This document shows, piece after piece, positions 21,004-30,975 of a stretch of DNA of 64,000 nt. The stretch is taken from positions 60,446,234 through 60,510,233 of the forward strand of contig JBCFYV010000001.1 in the NCBI GenBank assembly GCA_039000515.1, given 5' to 3'. The position numbers and the translations under genes are program-made. The notes beneath the pieces are model-generated. The model searched no databases. It was given only the letters and a program-made list of their open reading frames with translations, and was not told the DNA's origin. The stretch's first letter is position 1. Each line of letters starts with the position of its first letter. The DNA is from Timema cristinae (lineage: Eukaryota > Arthropoda > Insecta > Phasmatodea > Timematidae).

Positions 21004-22240
21004 ATGGATGATGCCGTGGACAATCTGAACATTGGAGACTCTGCCACTTTCGATACGGCCTTGACCAGTTTCCAGTATCATTTTTACGCCTCATATATTC
21101 CCGGACCGTTAGCTAACGGGAAAGAGCTTAGGATATCTATCCAACAAGAAGGGCTGTACACATTACCTCACCGTTCTCTACTACATATCAAAGGACGACT
21201 ACTTTTGAATACGGGAGAACCCGGAAGTACTTCAAGGATTGTTAATAACGGAATACTGCATCTATTCTCAAGAATAGCCTATGAGATCAACGGGATAGAG
21301 ATTGATCAATCGAGAGATGTAGGCATTTCGACTAAGCTTAAAAACTATCTATCTATAAGGAATGGTGAGCAGACTCATCTTTCAAACGCGGGTTGGAGGT
21401 TTGAAGGAGTTCATGTGCACGCAGAAACAGGCATCTTTGACGTATGCATCCCTTTACGTTTCATACTAGAATTCATTGAAGACTATACTCGAATACTGAT
21501 CAATGCGAAACAAGAACTAGTGCTAGTTCGTTCGACCAGCGACAACAACGCTTAACAAAGAGCGCCTCCTCCCGTCGCGGAGACAACCTCTAGGATCGAG
21601 TTAAGTAAAATATCTTGGCTTGTACCGCATATAAAGACTGACGATATCAATCGTCTCAACACGATTAATTTCATCAAGAGTGGAAGGATCATCGACTACC
21701 TTTTCGTACTTGGGAATTGTATGAGTACCCTACGTACCTACCTCTAATCTGCATAATTGGACTGTGAAAACGTCAACTTTGCTGGAAAAACCTCGTTACG
21801 TTGTTTTCGCTCTTCAGACTGGGCGAAACAATACGACGGCTGCAGATAGAAGTATTTTCAATCATTGTAATTTACGTAATGCTAAACTCTATCTAAATTC
21901 TATCATGTACCCTTATGAAGATATGAACTTGGACTTTAGACAAGATTCCTACTCGAAATTATACGAAGACTATGCTAATTTCCAGACTTCGATACTACGG
22001 AACGAGCACCTCTTTACCTTTACTTGACCCTTCTCATTTCAAGTCTCACGCACCCATCGTCGTGTTCGATGCCAGCCGGTAGGAAGATACTCTCAAGAAC
22101 GGTATGGTGACGTGTCATATAACGTTCGAGACGGAGGAAAATATCCCAGTAAATACCAAGGCGTTTTGTCTCATCATACACGATAGAGTGGTCCGCTATA
22201 ACCCTTCAAGCAGTGACGTTAGCAAGATGACATCATAAAT
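21004..22240 (+). pseudogene. Major capsid protein (double jelly-roll)
   Basis: The main building block of the icosahedral shell in Polinton/adintovirus relatives. The first intact stretch (21004-21555, 183 codons) begins MDDAVDNLNIGDSATFDTAL and contains YINAKQ-like strand ends and LFSRIAYEINGIEIDQSRDV, followed by STKLKNYLS. After a frameshift near 21550 and a stop near 21747 the protein resumes with KPRYVVFALQTGRNN, DRSIFNHCNLRNAKLYLNS and MNLDFRQDSYSKLYEDYANF (to 22027). In a further frame to ~22240 it gives APIVVFDASR and CLIIHDRVVRYNP. All segments belong to one protein in the right order. At ~410 codons the C-terminus seems complete. Confidence 0.85.
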
Positions 22241-22260
22241 GAAGCATCATCGTTCTCGTC

Positions 22261-23098
22261 TTGATCAGTATGTTGATCGACGTGCAAGGATACTCGATTA
22301 ATAAGAGAGTATTCATATTCAAGGAGGTGAGCGTTCTACATTTCGAACCTTTTGACGAAGCCAACAACAAGTATCTTCCTCCGTTCGAGATCGACAACCT
22401 CTCTGCATCGAGCAGGAGGAATGTAGATTGGGTGACCGACTATTATCACGGACTATCTTGGTAGGCGGAGAAGTACAGTACTCGAATTTTCGTTCTATCT
22501 AATTTCTCATCTAGAGCGGTACACATCACGACTATCAATCTACATTAAAGGAACTGAGAAGATGACTTGGCTACAGAGCGTCATCGGCGCCGATAGTGAC
22601 AAGTACGACTTTTACGAGCTAGAAAATCTCGGTTGCCCTTCTCTGAGTAAGCTTAAAAATCTGTACAACGTAAACAAGTGTTCCACTCATTCCGGTACGT
22701 CTACTCGTGCGCCACAGAAAATGTCCGACTACTCAACGAATGGTTTAAGAATTTTAAGTCTGATCGAACAAAACTTTTTCGATCTGACCAAGAGTGCGAT
22801 GCGGAACGATACGAGTTCAGTTATTCCAGCATTGTTTCATATGATAGTCTTGATAATCGAGTATAAAGAGTACATCGATTTCGATAATTTATCATGTTTA
22901 TGCGGTCAAGACGAGTTTGACACGGTCAGACGGAAGAAGAAAACTACTGACGCTTCTAAACGTACGGTCGGAAAGACGAATAAAACTTCTGAGGAAGCGA
23001 TCAAGGAGCCAATGAAGAAGAAGAAGCTACGAGACGAGTTGAAGGATCGTAAGGGAATTCACAGGGTAACTGTCGAAACTCTTGAACGAGCGTTTTAA
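22261..23098 (+). pseudogene. Conserved Polinton-associated protein, nuclease-like pattern
   Basis: Starts MISMLIDVQGYSINKRVFIF at 22261 and reads to 22464 (NVDWVTDYYHGLSW). Later parts lie in two other frames: from 22562, TWLQSVIG, DFYELENLGCPSLSKLK and then a Cys/His pair; and at 22678-22866, SCATENVRLLNEWFKNF. A basic tail follows at about 22935-23098. I know this as a common but unnamed insect Polinton companion. The spacing of D-V-Q-G, D-x-E, C/H and C-A-x-x-N-V resembles an RNase H/DEDD-like (Maelstrom-type) fold, so a nuclease is possible, but this is inference from pattern only. Two or more frameshifts disable it. Confidence 0.55.
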
Positions 23099-24290
23099 GT
23101 CAGAGACAGTAGATCGAAAAGGTTTTTATTAACTTTTTTCATCGATCTTTATTGGATACTCCTAGCTTGTTATGTATCAATTATTACTTTGTGTTATTTA
23201 GAAAGAGATGTATTTAATCAATTAGACAATAAGTATAGGAATATTTTTTTAATCTTTGAAAATAAATGTATAAGTCTAAGAATGTATCAAACTTTTTTAA
23301 TTTATCCTTCTTGGATACTTGTAATGTATTAATCATGTTTTTAAATATTATTACTTTGTTTTCTCTAGAATAAGATGTATTAATCAATTAGAGTATAAAA
23401 AAATTTTTTTTTATTCTTTGGAAATAAATGTATAAGTCTAATAAAAAGAATGAACGATATTTTTTTTTTCTTTGTATTCTTTAGAAAGGGATGTATAAGT
23501 CTATGAATCTATAAAAACATTTTTTTTATTCTTGGAGATAAATGTATTTAATCAATTAGAGTATAAGTCTAGGAATCTATAAAAAAAAATTATCTTCGGA
23601 AATAAATGTATAGGTCTAAGAATGTAACAAACTTTTTTAAATATAAAAGAATTACCGATTATTAATTTTTTTCTTTGTATTCTTTAGTATAAGTTTAATA
23701 ATGTAACAAACTTTTTTTAAATAAAAAGAATTACCGATTATTACTTTTTCTTTGTATCCTTTAGAAATGAATGAAATGAATCTATAAAAAAATAATTATT
23801 CTGGGAAATAAATGTATTTAATCAATTAGAGTATAAGTCTAGAATCTATAAAAAATGTATAAGTCTAAGAATGTAACAAACTTTTTTTAAATAAAAGAAT
23901 TAACGATTATTACTTTGTTTGTATTCTTTAGATAGAGATGTAGAAGTTTATGAATCTATAAAACTTTTTATTCTTGGAAAAAAATGTATTTAATCAATTA
24001 GAATATAAGTCTTAGAGTATATCAATGAGGGTTGGGGAGGGTGATGGAGGGGAGGGGGAAATAAATATAAAAAAACACATAATATCGTTATAATCACTCC
24101 ATTTAATGAATATAATGATATACTTTTTTTAAAACAGATACATACTAAATTAGTATTTTCTTCTTCTTCAATTAATAATGATAAAGTTACAGAACATGAA
24201 TATGTGCTACAACATAAATATTTTCTCAAGTCTTTTAGAAGCACTAACATTTTCTTTAGACAATATTGATAAAGGTATAGTTCTTGAAAT
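23099..24290. repeat. AT-rich tandem array 1 (~170-bp unit)
   Basis: Repeating pieces are gtatttaatcaattagagta (near 23211, 23375, 23546, 23814, 23986), gtataagtctaagaatgtaa and cgattattactttttctttg. Spacing of the first marker is mostly 164-172 bases, with one longer step (268). No gene is seen. It lies between the convergent 3' ends of the plus-strand capsid block and the minus-strand polymerase. Confidence 0.8.
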
Positions 24291-24295
24291 TTTGT

Positions 24296-24780
24296 TTTCT
24301 CTTTATCATGAATATACATCGACATTAATTATTCACTCTTGTCTTTAGAAGCACTGTATTAATATTTTATCCTTATCACTTACACTTACACTATAGACAC
24401 TTTTTTTCATAGAGACGACGGGTTAGTATCGATCAGCGTCTCTTGAGAGGAAGTAGATGCCTGCTCACTTTTAGAGTAATGGTACCATGATAGAATATTG
24501 ACTGTACCGGGTACTATATCTTTTATCGAATAGTGATAAAGTTGTAGATCTTGAATATACATTGTTACTTTAATTATTCACTCATATCTTTTAGAAGCAC
24601 TGTATTAATATTTTCTTAATCACTAACACTTACACTATAGACAAAATTCTTTTCATAGAGACGACGGCTCAGTATCGATCAGCGCCTCTTGGGAGGAAGT
24701 AGATGGCCGCTCACTTATAGAGTAGTGGTACCATGGTAGAGTATTGACCGTACCGGGTAATATATATCTTTTATCGTCGA
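24296..24780. repeat. Tandem duplication covering polymerase 3' end (246-bp period)
   Basis: The segment from about 24307 to 24531 repeats at 24553-24780 (marker gagacgacgg at 24412 and 24658). The right copy contains the last polymerase codons; the left copy is an extra, separately mutated copy of them. Confidence 0.85.
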
Positions 24781-27700
24781 TAGAGCATAGGGCGACCCGA
24801 TTGAATTTTTGAGTGTAAAGTTTGAATCCTACAGCTCTTATTGAACGAGCCTCTCTCATGACTATCGTTTCATCGGTCAGACAATTTGATAGTCCTCTAA
24901 CTAAAGCTTTCTTAACGCGCTACTCTTGACCCCTTTAGCCTTGAGCGTCTCGCCATCTCCTTGTACCGCAAATGAATAGAGTTTAGGACGTAAATCTATG
25001 AACTCGGTGATGATCCGACCTCGAGTCTCGTCTTTTAGTTTACCGAGCACCCCTTTATTTACTACAGGCATCCCATAAACATTGTCTTGTCCGTAAGCGG
25101 AAGTGTCCAGGTAGTCATTAGCAAACAGGATAAGTCGAAGGTACGCATCCTCAACAGTCATGTAGTAGAGAAGTGAGTCCCTATCCGTGTATTGGAGTTT
25201 TAACGTGCCTGTCGGGAAGGCGGGAACCATAACCTGGTAATGTAGACCGTACATGACTACCTTCGAGATTTCCAAAATGCGAATCCTGCATAAATCGGCA
25301 TATCAAAGTAAATCTCTTGCGGTTCCATCTCGATGATGACCAGGTTTTCCGAAAAGATCGTACGGGTTTTAAAGTTCGGGCTGGCTATGAAGTTACCCGC
25401 TCCAAATTTCCCTCCCCCCTGGTAGCTATCTTTATCGTACGGTAGGCCCTCTTGTTAGATATAAGACGACCGAAAGCGGCATTGTTCATCAGTTTGAAAA
25501 ACATGTTTTCAAATGACTGCTCGCTTTACTCCTCATTTCCGCGTTCAGCTTGACATACGGAGCCATCCATGACGATTGCTTGAAACTGAGAACCCTGTAG
25601 ACTCTTTGTCAGTTTCAATCCATTCACGAAACATAGCTTTAGATGACGGTAGTGAATGACATACCTAGTCTTATCAGCTAAAGTCTTTAACAATTTATCA
25701 TGCTTCCCTACGGGTAAATCCCTTTCTCAGGACAGAACAGTAAGTCGGAATGAGCATCGTGTACATCTCGTGGATATTCGAGATCTACCTGCAAGATATG
25801 TCTCATCTCCGCATCGTCCTCTACTTTTCGCACATCCAAACGACCAATTTAATCATCTTCGAGCCACCTGAACCCTCCATAGGGTAGTGAGGACAACATA
25901 CTAAATGAATAGAGTCCATTCACGTCTAGATAAACAAGGTAAGACTCTGGCTTGGAACGGTCGAATGAGTCCATATACCGATTATTCGCTACAGAGTGAC
26001 GATTAGCCACAAAACATAACCCTCCTCGGATAGCTCCCTCGATGAATTGATGTATGTCCACATCATCGATTAATTCGAGCCGTACCCGGGTTATTCTCAA
26101 TAGAGCTTGGTACGCAAGACTAGGAGCCGTAATAGACCATCAGGGATCGAGTCTATACGTCTTCATGCAGCGATCGCGAATGTTCTCAAAGACGTCGGCC
26201 AGTAGCGTTACGTCCGTATACAGGTATAGGTTCGAGTAGTCCCAAAGATTCTTGCATTCAAATAGTCGCCAAACCTCGCAGGCGTGATCATAATCTTCCT
26301 CAGATATGACTATCCGTGAACGCGTTGTAAAATTTATCCTTTGTTCGGTAACTGAGTCTCGTTCAGCCACTCGAATGAATCTATATAGTCATAGGGAAAC
26401 ACACCTTTACGAGTGACTAGTTTGAACCGTTCATCCTCAGGTGACACTTACGGGTGATTTTAAGTTGGTCGGGTTCGAGGTAAGATACGCATTTCTCTAG
26501 GGACGTACATAGAAAGCTGAAACTATCTATAATTTTAATCGTGATCCTCCGAAACCCGTGCCGAATATATTTCATGATTACTTTGAATCTTCCCATAGTC
26601 TCTCCAATAACCTTGACTTTTCCGGATTGACAAGAACGCTCTCTCCCGTGAACGGATTAGTCTCTCCACGCTCGACAAGTGATTCAAGAAGGAAAAAATT
26701 GTCGTAGCAACGCACGTTATGGATTACTACGCTCAGGTGGCTCGGGTTCTTGTAATTAATATTACATGCCTCGTGACTGCTCCCGCGATAAAGTCCCGTC
26801 AAGTGGCAATGACCCATAACGCGAATATCATCATTCGCGTAAGGCTTTTCACATATATGACAATGCGAGGCCGTATTATGAGCATCTCTTTGAGCAGGCG
26901 TTAGTGGTGTCATCGGAACGATGGTACTATAGCAATCTGTACGCGCTTTGCCGTATCTACGAGAGCCTCAACAAATTGATCTGTACAATCTCTTCCCGTG
27001 AAGCGTCAGTACTCTGAGGAGACTCTCGTCAAAATTACATTTAGTGTAAATACCTACAGATTAAGCCACATGACGCTGTACATTCTCAGTATAAGAAAAT
27101 TTCGGGTCGGATCGCTCGTCTGTATTGGTACGAGTAAGCTCTCCAGGTCTGCATATACGATAAATCCTGTTTTCTCCTGTTGCTTATACTGTGAGAGCGT
27201 AAGGAATTTATCCTCTCCTTGAGGGAATATACTCCTTACAACGTCAAATTTTATACACGTTTCTTTATGTTTTGCAAGTTTGTTTTCGGTCAGAAAAGCG
27301 GTCAAACATCGATCGCAAAAGTACCTACGTCCTTTATTAGACGTTAACGATAGTTGCGGGTTTATTAACCGAGACAGATTTTTGATTCCGCTGAAATGAT
27401 AAGTTTCCTTTCCGTGCACTCTTATCATGAATAAATGAACATGTCTGGCGCCTTTTTTAGCGCTGACGTGCACGGGAACGATCACTAGTGTTTTAGAGTT
27501 GTCAGCAATGTAATAAAAGAGTTACTCCCATCGTGTTTTGCAATGTACACATTAACGGATGTATGGTTAAGCCTTTCGAAGCGTTCGATATACCTTATTT
27601 CGAACGGGAGCGGGATTCCATCTAGATTCAGCACGTCTAGAAAATTAGGATACGAGGATAAACGTTGTGCTTTTCCCGTCGGTTCAAAGAGGCACGTCAA

Positions 27701-28518
27701 TACGGATACGGGGAAGCAAAGTCCTTCTTCGGATTGTACATTTATCAACGCTCTACGTCTGGCTATAATTTCAGGGATTTGAACACGAGCCCGATCGTGA
27801 AAGCTGAGTTTTTCGAGAAATTTACTCTCATTTACAACGTGCCATCATATATCCATCCCGAGCCTCTAGAAACGAAGGCCTCAATCTGAGCAAGGAGTGG
27901 GAAGATCACGTTATTTTCATATATCTCCTCCAAGTTTATCAGGGTAAATATATCGCATAGAGTAGAGTTGAAATAACCTTTTCCAATTCTACCTTCGGTA
28001 GGATGCCTAAACTCGCAGATGAGGGTACAATTTACCTTTATCGAGTTATTTGCAATTGATTCTTCTACCGTCTTTACGTAAATACCTCCGCACGCAACGA
28101 GAAACTGTACAGGATCCTTATAGGGTAGTTCATTGGTAATAGAGTACGTCTTTATGCGTCGCGTGTACGCCTGTTCGATAAGTTTGATAGATAGTCCTAG
28201 CGGCTACAGGTAAAGCCTAAACTGTGTAAATCCTATACCTAAGTTTTGTGACAGGGTCATAAGTCTTTGGATCTGTACGTCTATATCAACCTGTCCAAAT
28301 ATCAGTACGCTCGAGGTCTTAATCTGCCCGGGTATATGTTCTATGTAAGCATTATAAACCTTCCCATCACGAGGATCGATATCATGTCTCAGGTATTTAA
28401 TTAAAAGTTGTTCATTAGAGCTTAATTAATCGAGGGTATACATCTTATTCCCGTTAGTCTGTCGAGATACGATGATAGGAGATGACAGGCAAGCTCGTTT
28501 TTCCGGAGGTCCTGACAT
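24653..28518 (-). pseudogene. Protein-primed family B DNA polymerase
   Basis: Replicative polymerase of the element (~1,290 codons). The minus strand starts MSGPPEKRACLSSPIIVSRQ at 28518. Landmarks in order: exonuclease I IVYADLESLL near 27130; a CxxC...HCH zinc-like module (HCHICEKPY, GHCHLTGLYRGSSHEACN) at 26870-26740; the exonuclease II-like HNVRCYDNFF; exonuclease [21 protein letters not shown] near 26200; motif A VYLDVNGLYSFSM near 25925; motif B KLMNNAAFG near 25490; motif C YTDRDSLLYY near 25180; and the C-terminal DDKRYILPGTVNTLPW near 24760. Motif C keeps both aspartates but has Arg where Thr is expected. Numerous frameshifts and stops (for example near 28430, 28204 and 27485) inactivate it. 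A TATA-like tttttatagc lies ~110 bases upstream of the ATG. Confidence 0.92.
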
Positions 28519-28559
28519 GTTTCTAAGTTCACGCGCTATGCTCTAAGCAGGCACTAACC

Positions 28560-28640
28560 TCCTCGCATTATTATCTTCATTTCTTCACGGCTTGCTCTAG
28601 GATCTCATCGAGTGACTCTGAGACAGCTATAAAAACAAAC
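28560..28640 (-). promoter_or_regulatory. Polymerase upstream region
   Basis: Holds a minus-strand TTTTTATAGC near 28629-28638, the only TATA-like string between the tandem array and the polymerase start. Assignment is tentative. Confidence 0.35.
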
Positions 28641-29745
28641 AAACAGGAACACCTAGTTAGTGTTGTTTTTTTACAGATAGCGGATCATGAAGCTATGATA
28701 TACAAACATTGAAGTAAAAAAAGCTAATGTCTTAACTCATGGCCAATTAATTTTTTTTGTTAAAAAAGAAAAAATTAATTTTTATATTTAATTCATATTT
28801 GACTCTTATAGATTGGCATGATTTTTTAAGCATAATATCTTAGTACGTTGTTTTTTACAGATAGCCGATCATGAAGCTATGATATACAGCATTGAAGTAA
28901 AAAAGCTAATGTCTTAACTCGTGAGCAAATTCAATTTTTTTTTGTTAAAAAAGAAAAAATTAATTTTATATTTAATTCATATTTGACTCTTATAGATTGA
29001 CATGATTTTTTAAAAGCACTAATATCTTATTTTACAAATATTGAAGTACAAAAAGCTAATGTCTTAACTCGTGGCCAATTCAATTTTTTGTTAAAAAAAT
29101 AATAATTTTACATTTAATTCATATTTGACTCTTATAGATTGACATGATTTTTAAGCACTAATATCTTATTTTACAAAAATTGAAGTAAAAAGCTAATGTC
29201 TAAACTCGTGGTCAATTCAATTTTTTTGTTAAAAAAAGAAAAATTAGTTTTACATTTAATTCATATTTGACTCTTATAGATTGACATGATTTTTAAACAC
29301 TAATATCTTAGTACGTTGTTTTTTTACAGATAGCCGATCATGAAGCTATGATATACAGACATTGAAGTAAAAAAGCTAATGTCTTAACTCATGGGCAATT
29401 CTTTTTTTGTTAAAAAGAAAAATTAATTTTACATTTAATTAATATTTGACTCTTATAGATTGACATGATTTTTTTAAAAAAAGCACTAATATCTTATTTT
29501 ACAAAAATTGAAGTAAAAAGCTCAATGTCTTAACTCGTGGCCAATTCAATTTTTTGTTAAAAAAGAAAAAATTATTTTTACATTTAATTCATATTTGACT
29601 CTTATAGATTGCACATGATTTTTTAAACACTAATATCTTAGTACGTTTTTTTTACAGATAGCCGATCATGAAGCTATGATATACAGACATTGAAGTAAAA
29701 AAGCTAATGTCTTAACTCGTGGGAATTTTTTTTGTTAGGTAAACG
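28641..29745. repeat. AT-rich tandem array 2 (two unit sizes)
   Basis: Six copies of a unit marked by ctcttatagattg (near 28804, 28986, 29132, 29271, 29450, 29599). Spacings alternate around 180 and 140-150 bases because some copies carry an extra segment with tagccgatcatgaagctatg. Each copy also has gctaatgtcttaactcgtgg and a t-run/a-run pair that could form a hairpin. It lies between the two minus-strand genes at this end. Confidence 0.88.
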
Positions 29746-29850
29746 ATACAAAATAAAACATTAAAAAATAATAATAAAGCTTGATAACTAAGGACATTTA
29801 AAAATTGAAGAGTAGGTATTCATAAAAACTATAACATTGGGTGTGTTATA

Positions 29851-30195
29851 TTAAGACGGATGAAATGATATACACACAAATTTGAATGTACGCTTACCTT
29901 CAAAGTTTAAGATGGCCGTCTTGCTAAGCTTGGAGATACCCTTGTATACGAGCAGCAACTCCGCCTTGGAAATGTCTTCTAGCTGCGCGTCGGTAAACAG
30001 TGAGAAACGGTTAGGCAACCACACATTATACTTCCCGTCTAATACTGTGAGCACTCTCCGGCCGAAGCGCGTGTTCAAAGCTTTTATACTCGTTACGCGG
30101 TAGCCGCTACTGACCTCTAAATCCGTCAACCTTCTCGGTACGATCTCGCTTGACCCAACCGTGATTAATAATACTGCCGCGTATTCGCTAGACAT
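29851..30195 (-). CDS. Small OB-fold-like Polinton protein
   Basis: A 114-codon frame starting MSSEYAAVLLITVGSSEIVP, intact as far as the stop at 29851. The middle (VTSIKALNTRFGRRVLTVLD then YNVWLPNRFSLFTDAQLEDI) has the strand-Gly-strand-LP-RF pattern seen in small proteins accompanying insect Polintons and resembling OB-fold single-strand DNA-binding proteins. I infer a replication accessory role next to the polymerase. A TATA box lies at 30257-30264. It is the only Polinton frame without a visible break, although its 3' end might be altered. Confidence 0.6.
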   Translation of the reverse strand: MSSEYAAVLLITVGSSEIVPRRLTDLEVSSGYRVTSIKALNTRFGRRVLTVLDGKYNVWLPNRFSLFTDAQLEDISKAELLLVYKGISKLSKTAILNFEGKRTFKFVCISFHPS

Positions 30196-30256
30196 TGTTA
30201 ATCTTTAGAATGTAGATGGTAGCTAATGATTTTATTTCTCCTAGAAGGGTTAGCTC

Positions 30257-30264
30257 TATATATA
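30257..30264 (-). promoter_or_regulatory. TATA box for the 30195 start
   Basis: Minus-strand TATATATA, ~62 bases upstream of the ATG. Confidence 0.55.
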
Positions 30265-30769
30265 GGGAGAATAGGATTCCAAGCCACGCCCTCTACTGAG
30301 CGTGTGACTCTGACCGGGTCAGATCGTCACGTTATCTTCTCAGGGTGAAGTATAATGACTCGGAAAAGTTCATAGTTCATCTCGCACAGATGTTCACGTG
30401 TGAACCAATTCACGGAAGAACGGAAAAAGATTATTACTGTTCCCACAACCTACGTTCTAAAGTTTATTACTGAAGTCCTTGTCTGGTGAGCCGTTCACAA
30501 GCACGATTAAGATCAAGGGATACTCTTTCACAAAAGCCCTCCCTCAGAGAGAAATAATATTACAACCCTAGGAAGAGATATTCTTTTAAGATTATTGCAG
30601 TTCCACTCGTTCTAAAAAAAATTTATCACTGAAATCCACGTCGCCAGCGGAAGTCAACCACCGGCATAAGAGAACCCAGATGTTATGAGATTCCCATCCT
30701 ACAGCACCTGCTTGAAGAGGGGTCCCGGAGAGAAACATACATCTGATAGCCTCCAGGGTCAATAAATAT
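30265..30769. other. Subterminal non-coding region
   Basis: Two diverged copies of a ~175-bp segment (markers gattattactgttcccac at about 30430 and gattattgcagttccactc at about 30590, each followed by gttctaaa and atcactgaa) precede the right inverted repeat. No gene is seen. Confidence 0.5.
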
Positions 30770-30975
30770 CCCGCGCTCGCCGCTCCAAAAGAGCTTGCCT
30801 CCCACCCACCCCCCGTCCATCCCCTCGACATCCCACCGCTCTGAAAAACACCGTGCTCATTTAAAAAAACACCTCACACCACTTCCACCCTGAAAACACC
30901 GTTCTCATTTAAGGAGCTATAAGAAAAAAATCGTCTCACACTACTTCCGCCTCAAACTCCCCTTTTCACCCTACT
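30770..30975 (-). repeat. Polinton right terminal inverted repeat
   Basis: Reverse complement of 13612-13818; ends ccttttcaccctact at 30975. Confidence 0.93.

Larger units (their letters stand above)
13612..30975. mobile_element. Polinton/Maverick (adintovirus-like) element, decayed
   Basis: A 17.4-kb self-synthesising DNA transposon or integrated virus-like element. Evidence: ~206-bp inverted terminal repeats of ~94% identity; a chromodomain integrase; a packaging ATPase with Walker A; an adenain-type protease tail; major and minor capsid proteins; and a protein-primed DNA polymerase B. That is the diagnostic Polinton combination. The 6-mers just outside the ends (gaagtt left, gctgtt right) match at four of six positions, compatible with a worn 6-bp target duplication but not proof. 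All main genes carry frameshifts or stops, so it is a fossil. A solo LTR is nested at 14315-15619. GC content and codon use inside are visibly higher than in the flanking AT-rich DNA. Confidence 0.93.
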
